Shown: positions 9,269 through 21,873 of the stretch, piece after piece
Position numbering within the stretch: position 1 is the stretch's first letter
Layout of the letters: every line of letters begins with the position of its first letter
Origin: Phoenix dactylifera
Lineage: Eukaryota; Streptophyta; Magnoliopsida; Arecales; Arecaceae
NCBI RefSeq assembly: GCF_009389715.1
Contig: NC_052405.1
Location: 8,473,194 to 8,537,193 of the forward strand
Length of the DNA stretch: 64,000 nt
Direction: 5' to 3'
The notes under the pieces: generated by a model
What the model saw: only the letters and a program-made list of their open reading frames with translations
Databases searched by the model: none
What the model was told of the DNA's origin: nothing
Made by a program: the position numbers and the translations under genes

Positions 9269-11960
9269 GATGGTTGCTGATGTCTGAAGAAATGGATTTT
9301 TATTTGCATGGTTTGCTTCTTATACTCACTTTGTTGAGGACCTTAGTGGCTGTCTTAGTTTATTTGGCCAGGTGGGTCTGAGTGTGGGGTTGTGGTACGG
9401 TGGAGGTTAATTGCTGTACATAACAAATTTGTGCGGTTTTAAGAAGATTTTGTGAGCTTTCCTCATGGATGAAATACTGGTTCATCATAAGTTGAGTTTG
9501 TTCTTTTGTTATTGGATTGTTGTTCAGAATAGCAAGATTGCATGGCAGTCCTCACGATGCGGGTCCCCGTTCCCCATTTTTTGATGCTGGGATGCAGAGA
9601 AGGTTTTTCATATATAAGAGTGTAATTCTGAGGCCACATTTTATTATAAGTTGAGATGAAAAACAAAGTACATTGTATTCTTTCATATGTTAAAACTTGT
9701 AGGTCGATATTTGATGTCCTTCTTAATGGGATTTTTCATTCAACACTTGATCTCTGTGTACCCAAAATATTCACTTTGCATTAAGCCGTTGCAGAAGCGG
9801 ATCGGTATTTTTCAAGAATTAGTGCATACCATGCTGGATTAGACCATGAAACTCCATTCTAAAAGGAAAAATGCGGCAGTTCCATAGGCCTGTTCCTTTT
9901 GGCACTTGCAATCGTTCAGGTTGGAAACATCCTGGAATCGATTAGTAATAACCGATGCTTTATCTTGCAATGGACCTGGCATTTTGATGGTGCACTTCAA
10001 ACCTGACGATGTGCAAATTTAACCTCAAATACTGATCGGTATTATGATTTGCAATCAAATGATGCATTGAAATGCATTGGAGCACTTATACCTTGTTCGG
10101 TAGTCGAGCTATCAGATTAGTTTTGGAGTTTTGGTAACAACATGAAGGAATTAGACGCCGAAATGATTCGAGTTTGTGAGCTAATATTTAGAGAACTACG
10201 AACCATCATATTTTCCAATGACTAGCGTCAGTTTGTCTTGATTCCAGGAGCTCTCACTTGGATTTTGAAACGACCTCTCTGAGTTTGATAAGCTGAAGGT
10301 GAGCAAGAACATATTTTACATCACTGCAAGCTAGCATGGCAATCTACCTCTAATCTCCATATTTGCTAAAACATGGCAATTTAAAGAATTAAATTTCAAG
10401 TTCCGTTGTTACCTCTAATCATTGCCGACATCAATCACAAAAATCTGGTGTATAGTGAAACATGTTCGACCATGTAGACATTTTTAACTATTTTAATACT
10501 GCATGAACCCCTCCCAGTACAAAAAACTAATAGCATACCATGTGTGAAAGTGAAACTTAAGCTGATATCTTAAATCTTAAAAAAATATGTAAGAGAGTAG
10601 TCGAAGGGATAATCCTACACAAAGATATAGTCCAAACCACCAGGTTCTGCAGCCTTTTTTCTGTTTGAGATGGATATGAATTTGAGCTATAAAAAATTTG
10701 AGTGGGATTCTCACCATGTGTTTCTCCTTTTGGCAGGGTACTAGACCTATTGAAGGTCTCTCCACAGGACAATATCACAAGTATGAGAATACATCAAGCA
10801 GATATAAGGCTATGCATGTGCCTTTTACCTTGCCTTCTCCAATATTCATCGGTCCAAGATTTCATGTTTATAAGGTAACCCACATACTATAATTCAAAGA
10901 ATCACTTGGATACACAAAACGAATCTTTTCACTTCAAATTAAACAATTCAGCTATTGGATGGGTTACTTCAAAGTTATGTAGAAGGTTGTAGGCAAAACT
11001 AATGCTCCCCTATGTTCTGATCATCAATAGGGCATTAAACAAACTCCTGTTGGCTCACCATCTTCAAATGCTTATGTCTATCTGTTCAAAGTTTGCGCAC
11101 ACAGCCATGCAGTTCCAAGAATTTTTTGGCCAAGCATCATTTTGCTGACTCATTTATTTACACTGTTATATTTATTTGTTCGAAGTTACCTCGCGTACTG
11201 AGCAGTAGCAAAAAGATCTTGCAAAAATTCCCTTTTTCTTTCTAATCTTTTAGCATAACAATTTCAAGTTGAGGGAGATGTTTTAAAATTTTGTTTGCAT
11301 TTATCAAACTGCAAATTTTAAAATCTATAATGGATCATAAAACATGTAAAGATTCCAATCAGCCTGCCAATTTTAGAAGGTCATTGATCTAAACCAACTT
11401 GGTCATGGCCCTTTCATTTGCCATGCATGGTCCTCTCTGAGTGATTTGATAAAGTTGCACTATCGGAACTCCAGTTTCCAAAAAGAAAATAATTATGCAG
11501 TTGGTTTAGCAGGAAAATATGGAAGAAGGAATCCAACCCTTTAGACCTGAAGTAAAAGCCAAAAATAAAGGAGTGAGAGTCCAGTCTTTAGTGCTGTATT
11601 GTTAATGCTCTTCTCGCCTTCTGGAACAGAACCCATCTCAAAATTAAGAATGGTCATGGCACCTTCTTCTGAAAAGATAGCTGGATCTGCGATGCCTCAC
11701 TACAATCTATTTTTCCCTTGCTATACAGACTCAGCAGAAGGAAAAATGGCATGTTGCTGACTGCTTCAATGCAAGAACTTCGACCTCGAAGACCAGGAAG
11801 CTGGTACGACATTCTATGGATGAATTGGCCCAACTCAATCAATTATCTTCCCTTCTAGCATAAGTTTCATTGAATCAAAATGAGGATCAGCTGGTTTGGA
11901 AAATGGAAATGGAAGCTTTCCAACTACCTCCATGCATCAATTTTTGAATACTAATGGACG
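9269..11960. other. spacer between pectinesterase and the 12 kb repeats
   Basis: The first few hundred bases are probably the pectinesterase 3' untranslated region. The rest is AT-rich with only short chance open frames. No RNA gene, domain-bearing frame or bounded repeat was recognised. Confidence 0.5.
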
Positions 11961-11965
11961 GAAGC

Positions 11966-12136
11966 ATAGTTCGCCGTACTGGCCTGAAATGAACGGTATA
12001 GGGCATACTAATGTTGTACTGGTTCGGTAACAGTATCTAGTATGGAGGTATGCTAAAAAGACTCCATATCATACCGTACCGTACCGATACAGTGCTGGTG
12101 TGGCACCAGTATGAAGTTCAGTACCGAGATGGCGAA
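11966..12136. repeat. small foldback repeat rich in GTACCG
   Basis: The left end (GTTCGCCGTACTGG) and the complement of the right end (GGTTCGCCATCTCGGTACTG) resemble each other. The interior is rich in GTACCG-type words. It looks like a decayed MITE of about 170 bp lying directly before a LINE tail. No clear target duplication. Confidence 0.4.
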
Positions 12137-12149
12137 CCTTGGATGGAAG

Positions 12150-13115
12150 TATAGCTTTGCAGCTTGCCTTTGGATTCTGTTTGTTTCTCTAATAATCAAG
12201 TGAATTTTATGGCTATATAGGAGGAAAAAACTCAATCCCAGAGATTTGCTTGGGAAGAAACTTGCAAGGAATCTTGGAGGCTGCATATTGTGCAATTAGG
12301 TAGCTGAAACGGTAGATCATTTTTTCTCTAACTGTGTCTTCTCTTCAGCCATCTGGAAGACCATTTGTTCACTGTTAGGTGTGCTACATCCCCAGACCTC
12401 TTTCAAGAACTTTTCTCTTTTTTTTTTCTTTTTTTTTTGCTAATGCGGGTGGACCATACCTGACGGGACCGGATACACCCAATAAGGTCAAAAAATAGGA
12501 TACCTCGGAGTACCAAAGGCAACTCCCCATCGCCACAAGCGCAGCCCATTTTGCTCATGATACTTTCAGCCATTGCCTGGGCATGTTGGTTGGAAAGAAA
12601 TTCAAGAATCTTTCTTGACAAACATTCTTCTGTTGCAGATGTGGCTTCATGGGATCTTCATTTCTTTAATGATTGGTCTACCCTTTGCGATTATTGCTTT
12701 TGGTGGAATTCGGTTGAAGGTGAAGGAACTTCCTAGTGTGCTTTCAGAAGACTAGATTTCATGCTGCTACCACTCTAAATTTGTGATCTTGCAAGCTTCG
12801 CCATTTCCATATTGTTTAGATCCGTGGAAGACCCCAATTTGCAAACTCTTTCATTGCCTCTTTGTTGCTTCAGATTGAATAAAATTTTGACTCCCTACAT
12901 CCCTCGTTACCAATGTTGGATTAACAACTTCTTGTCGATCTGCTGGTGCTCCACTGTCATTGTTTCAAGTCATGTTTACTCTGTTTTCATTTAGCTCCCT
13001 TTGTAACAGAACCTTTTCTCGTATCCTTGCTGCCTCCTCTTGGCAGCTTGTAACATTTGTTTTCTTTTGAGCAATTCAATAAAGAACGGGTAGTTATCTA
13101 CCTCCCTTTTCATCA
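12150..13115 (+). mobile_element. 3' fragment of a LINE (zf-RVT region and tail)
   Basis: The + strand translates to the last part of a plant LINE ORF2: RDLLGRKLARNLGGCILCN, then VAETVDHFFSNCVFSSAIW (12301-12360), which is the cysteine/histidine zf-RVT pattern, and AWACWLERNSRIFLDKHSS (12567-12625). At least one in-frame stop (TAG near 12298) shows it is dead. The end carries GCAATTCAATAAAGAACGGG and a short A-rich stretch near 13110, which looks like a LINE 3' untranslated region. The reverse transcriptase core is absent. This differs from the LINE at 4.6-7.4 kb, which ends in RNase H. A foreign segment interrupts it near 12.42-12.55 kb. Confidence 0.65.
12415..12550 (-). repeat. poly(T)-headed insert inside the LINE tail
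   Basis: The LINE reading (…FKNFS, then LSAIAWACW) is interrupted by about 135 bases that start with two runs of T on the plus strand. Read on the minus strand, this is a short GC-richer sequence ending in poly(A), as expected for a SINE or truncated retrocopy. The flanks TTTTCTC and TTTTGCTC are only a weak target-duplication candidate. Confidence 0.4.
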
Positions 13116-13405
13116 AAAAAGAGAGAGTTATATAGAACATTTGCAATACATACTTATGGTATGCAAAGCAATAGACCAATGATACAATTTAAAACCTAAA
13201 GCCCATGATACCCAGGATGTGAACAGTATATGTGACCGAATATGTTATCACTCTAATTATTGGCATTAAATGTATGGAGGGCATCGTTAGTTTAAAATTT
13301 AGAAACAGGATCAAACTCAACATCAGCCATCTTTTTATGAAAAATGAAGGAAAAAAGAGAGAGAGAATGATGATAAGAGCAAGGAGAAAAATTACAAATT
13401 ACAAG

Positions 13406-16400
13406 CTACATGCTACGTTGTTTTGCAGTGGCCTTGGATGTGCTAGGGTTGTCATCATAGTTTGGATCACCCCAATGCCACAACATGCTCTCCCAGTAAC
13501 AGTATTCTTCGAAGCAGATATGTCGTCGAGGATCGCTTATTTTACGTCTCCAGTGGACATCAGAGTAATTTGCCTTCTTTGCCAGCCTCCTATCCCACTC
13601 CAAGGAAGCTTTCCTCTTTGTTGATAGAAGACAAAAACTCTGTAAATATTCTGGCATGGTGTCATGCACTTTCCACCACCTTGCATGCGCAACATCACTT
13701 GCAAACTCCTGCATTATGTCCAAATTCCAGTTGCAATCATAGTCCCGGAAGCACTGCCATGGCTTCAAGCCCAGGTAGTGAAGAACATAGATAACAGGTG
13801 GCTCAGCACCAAATAAACGGGTTTTCATCTCTTTGATCTCCTCTTCATCACCTTCCCAAAAATGTTTCAAGAAGTTCATGTGCTGCGGGATTCGGTGCCA
13901 CCATGTATATATCTCATTCAAGTAGCCTTGGTCCCCACCGTTGTAGGACTCTATCTCATCGATATGATCCATTAACAACTGAAACGTGCAGTTTGAAGGC
14001 TCAATGACCATCACGCCAGAGTTAAAGAGAGTTCCATTGTTGCCTATTGCAGTGATTTCTGGCATTGTGAATAAGAAATCGATGTTTCGTAGGATGAGAA
14101 GATCGGCATCAATGAAAATGATTTTATCATAATCTGTGAGCTGCCAGAGCCGGAATTTGCTGTAGTTCCACTCGTTGTAGGATTCGGGTTCAGCCTTTGG
14201 ATTTCGGATCCTTTGGATCGTTCTTACCTTCCACCCAGCAGCTGCAAGGCCACTTCTGTAATGGTCAGTTATTGTTTCATCAACAAGTATTACTAGGTCT
14301 CTCTTCGATCCTGTTAATCTGATGCTTTGTGCTGCAGCTATTGCACCGCAGACATATTCTAGTTCGGAGTGAAGCACGGTGGCATATGCTTCTCGGCGTG
14401 GTCCATCTGAGTTTGCATCTGAGTGTGACTGCTCTGTTTGTATAAACAACAGTTGGTGAATCTTTCTGAGACTAGCAATTAGCAACTTGGATTAAAAATT
14501 ATACATATGCAGGAATAAAAATGTAAGCATATGCAAATGCATTGCAAGTCAGATCTCGATGTGTGTGTGTCCCAAAAATATATTGATGTTTTGACTGCAG
14601 ACATCCAATTTTTTTGTGATTACTATAGAATGGAAATCAAAATTGTGAATATTGAAATAAAATGAAAATATAATGAAGCCTCTAGTGACAAGGAACAAGT
14701 TTTAATCCTTAAGGACTTCATGAGGAGTAAGCTCATACTTCATTGTAAATGGTAGAGGGGATCTAAGGAAATGATTCAATTATGGCCTTTAAAATTTCTA
14801 AAACTTCATTGATCAAGGTTCTCTCTTTCCAAAGCAGGAGAATTCTTCGAAGTTCAATTGCAGCAAAAAACCGGCCAAAGAAAATGCAGAGCAAAGAAAA
14901 TAATCGAACCGACCTTTTGGTTCGAGTGGGACTGCAAGTGTGCATGAGCCGACAGGAAGCCGCAGCTTTTCCTTTAACACTCTCAAGTCAGGCCTGTACA
15001 GCCAAGCATTTCCTTCCCGTGTGACGCGATTCTTGCACATGAAAAGGTTTGGGATTGGAAAACAATTGGTCACCAGAAGCACATGCACTGGGTGGTGGCC
15101 TCCCCCAGATTTTGCAGCAACTTTGGCAGCTGCGAGCTGCAAATGCAACCGTGCGACGTCTCTTGACCAGTTTGCTGACCTGTTGCAAGGAAGCTTTGCT
15201 GCAACAAGGTCAAATTTTAATCCCTTTTGAACCTTAGGCTCTGGAAGTTTTGGACAAGAAGGTACTTCAGATTCTTCTTCCTCGTCAATCCATTCTGGAT
15301 ACAGATCATCCCAAGTGAGATTTCTCTGCGCATGATCCAGACGTATGACAGAAAATTCTGCATCTGGTAGCAGCTGCTGCCAGTGGTTGATCTCAGTGAC
15401 ATTGAAATTCAGTAAGCCAACTTTCATGCTTCCATTTCTGCCATCCAACTTTTCTGTGGCCTTTAAAATCTGAATCCAACCAACATCCAAGGGCGACTCA
15501 TATTGTAGATTTGGTTTACTTCTCTCCCCCATCCGTCCGACATTTACCAATCTGGACCTGCATGCCCAGCATCTGAATGCATAAGCGGCGGTCGAACTAA
15601 AAAGAATTAAAGCTTATGGGCTATCATGATCAGATTTATGATGTATATTTGAAAAGCTATGCTAGAGAAGGCATCAGAATGGATGCTTTGTATTTTGAGA
15701 AATGAAACGAGATCGGCAAATTGCACTAGATAGAGGAAGACGTACAGAGAGCTGGAGTGTGAGGAATGCTCATAATGATGAATTGCGGGAGAATGTAGGA
15801 GCATCAAAAAACTGCCACATATAATAATTATCAGGACCACCTTCAAAGAACGCAGCTTGCATGTTGAGCTCCTTTCGGGGATCAGAATGCTAACAAACTT
15901 GTCGGCTTCTTTAAAATCACTTCCTCTATGGGATCTTCTTTTGCTTGTATCAGCACTGAGTCAGGAAGGCGATCAATTGAACAATTTGGTCAATCAGCCA
16001 ACAAAATTGAGACAAGTAATAGATGTATTATTAAGATGTGAAATTAAAAAGGCAGGTGATATCAGAGTATATGTCTGACAAGGCTTACTGTAGCTTCTGA
16101 AAGCAAGCATATCCCAAAATTAGAGGTTACTTCCCAAAGCAATGCAATAACATTTTTTCATATACTGACTACATGCCCAACAAGGCACTTAAGTGCTATT
16201 TAAGAACTAACAAGAGCATGGTGTATCACATTTGTTATGCAGGATAAAATGATATCCTATTCGGCAAATCACAGGCCTGTGATGTCATTCATTCAAATGG
16301 TGTCCAATCCTTCGTTTGCATAAGTTGATCTAAATCTTCTCATATTGTCAGTTCGAGTCTACTTAAGCCATCCCCCTCAAATCCTTCACCTTAGTAACCA

Positions 16401-19394
16401 GGAAAATTTTTGGCCTTTGCTGCACACGATCTAATTAGATCATTCAGACATCATCATACCACTGCAGTCACTCTGTCCTTGATTTCAGAAAAACACTTGA
16501 CCATCAAATTATTAATCAACAAGCCTCCCATCTATATAATTTTGCATTATGGATCAACTAATTGTCTGACAATATTTGATTATGCTTTGCAGTCAGCCAT
16601 CAACAAGATGTGAGCGTTCTAAAATTGGAGCAGTTCTCATGGCTAGGGCAACTTGTGATACAATAAAACCATGCTAGTACCAGGTCTCCCATCACTTCAC
16701 CTGTTCTGTCCGTCGATGTGCCAAAGTCTGTGACCTTTTGTTGCTTCCTAGACTCATAGTCCCAAACCCCAGATCCATCTTTCATGTTCCTTATGCTTTA
16801 AAATCACCAACAACCAGAGAGACTCCCTCAATGTTTCCTATCGATTGCCGACCCATATTCTCCAATTTCTCCAATGCTCCCTGTTATCCACTCTAATTGG
16901 GAGCTATATGCATATTTTTGCATAATAAGAAGCCATAATTTCTCATTAGTAAAAGGCTAAGTCTATGTAGGTTATTGCTCTTCAGCGTACTTAGTTGAAG
17001 AATTTTACCCTGCTTACAGATGACAAGATTCTCATTTTGTGCAAGCGAGATTTTTTCAGGCTAAGACAGCTATGCAAATACATATACATATGTATATTGC
17101 TGGAACATAATTGCTTGTGCTCTAAATGATTGGTATTAGTAGGTTATTGTTGTGGTTGTAGTCCATCAGTGAATATTATAAGGATAGTATCAACTTAAAT
17201 GAGTGCCTTTTTTGGAACGATCTATTAGAATATTTGGTGAATACATCATCTCCTCAATTTTTCAGTCAATTCTTGACATTTTTCCTTGAATCAACTATTT
17301 CTCCAAGATAAGCTATGTCGAAATGCTGATCTTCTGACTATAGTATCAGCTTAATGTGAATATTCTTCTTCTTGCACACAATAAAAGAACATGAAGATTC
17401 TTCTTGTTTTCTCTCACAAAGCTGTTCTAGATACGGCAAGCAACATCCTTTCAGCTTTAGCCTTTTTCATCTGCTCTAATAGAGGTGCTTCTTTAATTGC
17501 TATTAATGGTTTCAAGAAATTACCAGCTTGTGAAGTTAAGCCAAGTGGATAAGTTTATGTTTTTTATGCATAATGAGTATGACCATATCATGTGTATCAA
17601 CACTTCTAGCCATCAAACCATTCTTTCCTTCTTGCGGAGAACATAGTAATCATTGCCCATGAGTCGCCCTTCATGTTCATTATATCCATATATCCTATTC
17701 AGAAGGTAAAATACTAGACCATTTGTCCTTCTAGCGTATTCTACTAGTAAGCACGGATACTTCAAAGCATATGCCATGTCCATATCAATGCATATTAGAT
17801 ATTCATGCTCGTTAAATACTTTTGGGGCACGTCTATTACCTGCGCAAAGTATCTAATTTTCAAAATCTAAAAAACATTCAAGATTCTTCTCATATACACA
17901 CAAGATACTTCTCCGATACCTCCAAAAAAGTTTGGGGGGGGGGGGGGAGAGCATTTTTCCTTTTTCCTTTTAAAGTAAACATTTCAATGATGAATGTTCA
18001 ATTTTTATTGACAATGATGCTAATATTTAGATATGAATTATTAGGATCAATGGATTTGAAAATGATAAGCTTGTAAGAGTTGATGGTATCATATGAAGTA
18101 TATACTATGTTATTTTGATAGCCTATTATACTTCAAGGGTGCTTATATACGCACATCTATATATATATTTACAGACACACACCCACACGTACATATATAT
18201 ATATCCATATAAGAAAATACGTATATGTATATATGTGTGTGTGTACATACATACATACATACATACATGCATGCATACATGTGTGTGTGTGTACACATGT
18301 ATATATGTATGCAAATATAAAATCGATATATAGTCACTGAAGTATCCTGGCTATATTATATCCTACATTTTCAAGATTTGTTGTATCAGCATATCTATAT
18401 CGTGTCATATCCATATCCCATATCTATATCAATGCTTCATAGGAGTTCTATAATACATGTATGGCTCATAGTAAATGTACATTGTGCTTTGAAGTTTGGT
18501 AATATCAGATGAGGACAGGTAGGCGTTCTCTTTGAGCACATCCTAAACAGGAAAACAAAAGTAGATGTCTCTTATGATATATAAGGCATTCTATTCCCCC
18601 CTGAAAAGATACCCAAGGGAATCTACAGAAGTACAACCTTTGAGGGGTTCTTTTTTCCCCCTCAAATGTTGTATTACATTGAACTCAGTTAATTTCAGCA
18701 GTCAACCGATCTATTCTATTGCAGTAAACATGATATCTAATGCAAGATGTTACATATATTAGCTATGATCAAAGTATGGAAACAAGCCAAGACTGCAAAC
18801 CTGAAAGTCAAAATTCATAGAGGAGGTCACTCAAGAAGAAGAGGAAAACAACCTCAAACAACAACTAACCCGACAAGCGAATAGATATGAGCAACCACTC
18901 GATAATTTCTACTTGGGAAAACTCTTCCTCCAGAACTTAAGGTAGTTAACCGAAACAGATGCTTCAATTGTTAATTTCAGACATCATGCTCATAGAAAAC
19001 ATGTTATACTCCTTCAGTTTTGAGCTAAAGTTCGTAATGTATATAGATAAAAAATGAAGTGATGCATTGTTTGCCTTTAAGTTCAATCATGAGTAGTTCT
19101 GCAGGAAAATGCAAATCAACAGAAACAGAGTAAAATAGCAGGCTTGACACCCGGAAAATCACATATAACATGCAGTATAGAGTAGTGCTACTTGATATGA
19201 CAAAAGCCAATATACCAGAAAAAGAGAAGATCAGCATAGAACGGCTAACTTCGCAAAACTAAATTGAGAAAAATGAAAATTGAGGTGATATTTATAAGAA
19301 GAAGGCAAGAAACAAGAGGACTGGAGCACAAAGAAACTCACGGAGCCCCAGCTGTTCGGTGTCTGGCATCCACTGGGACAGCGGCAGAACCCAT
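13406..19394 (-). CDS. GUX1: UDP-glucuronate:xylan alpha-glucuronosyltransferase (GUX), GT8
   Basis: Golgi type II membrane enzyme that adds glucuronic acid side groups to xylan. Four coding exons, all GT-AG and in phase: 19394-19342, 15955-15746, 15596-14914, 14433-13406. Together they give 657 residues, close to Arabidopsis GUX1 (659). Residues 1-52 are a basic cytosolic tail (DTSKRRSHRGSDFKEADKF), about 55-73 the membrane anchor (KVVLIIIICGSFLMLL), then a stem and the GT8 domain. Key motifs: PRREAYATVLHS, VDETITDH, the metal-binding DAD at 424-426 (IIFIDADLLILRNIDFLF), NSGVMVIEPSNCTF, GGDQGYLNEIYTWWHRIP and the HYLGLKPW block near 534-541. Intron 1 is 3.4 kb and carries microsatellites. 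The start at 19394 (MGSAAVPVDARHR) is supported by the phase-2 donor that restores PADTSKRR. Which GUX paralogue it is remains inferred. Confidence 0.93.
17934..17947. repeat. G14 homopolymer in GUX intron 1
   Basis: A run of 14 G on the plus strand inside the first GUX intron. Runs of this length are prone to sequencing error, so the true length is uncertain. Confidence 0.8.
18160..18320. repeat. compound microsatellite (TA, CA and TACA units)
   Basis: Alternating AT, GT/CA and CATA repeats occupy about 160 bp inside GUX intron 1. The open frames across it on both strands are low-complexity artefacts. Confidence 0.9.
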
Positions 19395-20749
19395 AATTTC
19401 TCTCTTTTGGCTTCAGCCACAGCAGGGAAAGGCCTCAGCAAATCTCAATCAAAACATAAGCCTAGTTTCATACGGAAATGTGAACGAGAACAACATCCAT
19501 GATATCGACAGATCAAAGAAGAATTCAACTCAACAGAACAATGCACGAATCTTGGAAGTTCAATCATAACACTTCACCAGAACAGAAGAATTGAGAAATG
19601 GTCGAGGGATTATATGTAGACAGGTAACATAACAGCAGAAGATGAAGAGTCTCCAAAATCAGCTTAAAAGCTAATGCAAGAAGGTCAAAAAGCAATTGGA
19701 TTTGGTAATCTCCACAAGCAATGGTACAAAAGTTGGAGGAATCAATAGCTCAGAAGAGTATATTAAAAGAAACGAAGCAAGCAATGGCCCATATATTGTA
19801 CAGAAGCAGGTGACATACCAATAGAATATAATCAAAAGCCCAATAAGAGAACCCGGGAATCAATAATAATAATAATAATAAAGTTCACAGTAGGTGGGAG
19901 TTGCCACAATGAAAAGATGGAAAAAGCCTCAAACCGACCAAAAACAGGGAAGCACCAACGCCAAAAACGCCGGGAGGAATCCGAAAGATACAAAATTTCG
20001 AACACCAAAAATCCTGGAGACAGCCTCAAACTGATCGAAAACAATGGAGAGAATGGAAAAGCTGGGATCTTTATAAAGCTGCAGGGAAGCACAAGCGCCA
20101 AAACACCGGAAAGAATCGAAAAGAAGCCAAATTTCCAAGGCCAAAGATCTTGAACAGCCTCAAACTGGTGAGAAACAACGGAGAGAATTTAAAAAAGATG
20201 GGATTCTTTTAAAGCCAGAGGGAAGCGCAAGGGTCCAAATGCTGGAAACGATAAAAAAAGAAGCAAAAATTGCAAGCGGACCAAGGATCGTCGGAATGGC
20301 CGAGGGGGCCCAGAGAGTAGGAGAGCTCGATGGCTGATATCTCCGAGGCACCAAACGATTGCCAGCTAGTGGGGTTTGGCTCCTGCCTGAAGGAGTCGCG
20401 GCGAAGCGACTGGTGAAGTGTTACAAATTTCACAGCTTTGTGAGTCACCCATGGAACTGCAGCAGGGAAACAGGAAATAGATTTACAGGAAGAAAAGTCC
20501 TGGGCCCAACAAAGTTACCAAATATCCAACTGCAACGTGAGGGCCCCGACCATGAACTGCAACGTTGACTAATCATCTCATGCCATGTGGCACGGAGATC
20601 TTGCTTGGTGCTACGGTCGGGACCCGGTGGGTTACTGGGAGGAAGCTTGGAAGTTGGAAAAGCTGCTTGGCGAAAAACTTGGAAGCATGGTCACGGGACT
20701 ACCATCTAGATCTTGAGTACTATTGAGGCAAAGAGTTGGTATCCATGGG
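19395..20749 (-). promoter_or_regulatory. GUX upstream region (5' leader and promoter)
   Basis: Sequence upstream of the GUX start on the minus strand. It contains a short ATT/AAT microsatellite near 19862-19880 and the imperfect tandem repeat listed next. The transcription start and any leader intron cannot be fixed from sequence alone. No convincing TATA box stood out. Confidence 0.4.
19926..20289. repeat. imperfect tandem triplication upstream of GUX
   Basis: Three units each begin with GCCTCAAAC-like sequence at about 19926, 20023 and 20157. They share the order: a GAGAGAAT-type block, GGGAAGCAC(A)AGCGCCAAA, a GGAAAGAATC-type word, then an AATTTC block. Spacing is 97 and then about 134 bp; the first unit lacks the middle block. 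It lies about 530-900 bp upstream of the GUX start codon. Confidence 0.7.
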
Positions 20750-20965
20750 AAATCTAAAAAAAATTTATCAAAAGTTCAGAAAGTACAAATAAAGCATTCC
20801 ACAAAAAGGAAAACGCACAACATCCCTGCCAATTTTTTGGGTGCAGATTTTGGGTGCAAATCTAAAAAAAAATAATCAAAAGTTTGGAAGGTACAAATAA
20901 AGAATACCAAAAAAGGAAAACGCACAGCATCCCTGCCAATTTTTTGGGTGCAGATTGTGGATATA
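20750..20965. repeat. two-copy tandem repeat of about 107 bp
   Basis: The word CATCCCTGCCAATTTTTTGG occurs at 20821 and 20928, inside two adjacent copies that also share AAATCTAAAAA, TACAAATAAAG and GGAAAACGCAC. Only a few differences separate the copies, so the duplication is fairly recent. Confidence 0.85.
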
Positions 20966-21454
20966 AAATGCACGAACTAGTGGATAATTTCGGAAAAGGT
21001 CATGAATAGAAATTTTCTTCATTTTCGGAAAAAATGGGAAATTTTTTTTTTCTATGCTTGCAGCTGCTACGTCGAGTTGTTTTAGACTTTTCTTGTTTCC
21101 TGTTCATGATTTGTTTTGCCATCATATTTGCATAAAAAAGCCATGGAATAAACATGCAAGGTTCATGTGTGCTCCAAATGTCATCTCTTTATTTTCAAAC
21201 ACATCATGTTTGTTTGTCGATGGAATCATGTCAAGGATTACTTTTCCTTTGAGGAGATGTTAACAATGACTATGGAGATTACTTTGAAAGGCAAAAAAGA
21301 AACCGGTGATGATTCCGTGCATTAAGGAAGCTTCCTCGTGCGTGTTTAAGACGTTGCAGATATGAATGGAATTTATGTTAATCATGGTAATTGCAAGTGG
21401 CAAAGGATTAAAGAGAATTGTTTTATACTGTTGTTTGGTCGAGGCAACCTTTAT
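20966..21454. other. spacer, nothing recognised
   Basis: About 490 bp of AT-rich sequence between the tandem repeat and the second TRIM. No gene, RNA or repeat boundary seen. Confidence 0.5.
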
Positions 21455-21873
21455 TGTGAGGATGTTAGTTTAATCTCGCATTGGGAGAGATCTTGCATAT
21501 TTATATATAACAAAAATACTCAAAAAATATCTTCCGGCTAGCATTTTTAGATGAGGTCATAGATTGTTATAAATAGTATTAGAGCAGATCTGACTCATGA
21601 CCCATGCGGACTAAGAAATACTACAGCATGGTCTCATTGAGATTGACCACGGGCCGATCGTGGTGCCTGTGATTAGATTTCAATGAATTTAGACTCTTAG
21701 TCTGACGAGGATGTCAGATCTTAAACAAAGAAAGTACGTGAAAACTCATGCGGACATATGTTACGTCTCACATCGGTTATTTATCGAGAAAATTTTGGGT
21801 ATTTATACAGTACTAAGAAATCCACAAAATATCGTTCGGTTAGTTATTTTGGGCGAGGTGTCGGATTATTATA
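21455..21873 (+). mobile_element. TRIM-type LTR element, complete layout (copy 2)
   Basis: Forward-oriented copy of the family at 1.5 kb. The 5' LTR is 21455-21571 (about 117 bp, starts TGTGAGGA). It is followed directly by the primer-binding-site region AGTATTAGAGCAGATC, then a short non-coding internal region and a purine-rich tract (ACAAAGAAAGTA) before the 3' LTR at 21737-21873 (137 bp). Internal sequence such as TGTGATTAGATTT and CTGACGAGGA is shared with the reverse complement of the copies at 1.5 and 25.3 kb. The two LTRs have drifted far apart, so this is an old insertion. No clean target duplication is left. Confidence 0.75.

Noticed and set aside
18115-18337. Open frames full of Tyr, Ile, His and Thr on both strands
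   Set aside because: Translation of the TA/CA microsatellite.
19832-20448. Minus-strand frames rich in Phe and Ser upstream of GUX
   Set aside because: They cover the tandem non-coding units and repeat with them; no family motif and no link to the GUX frame.
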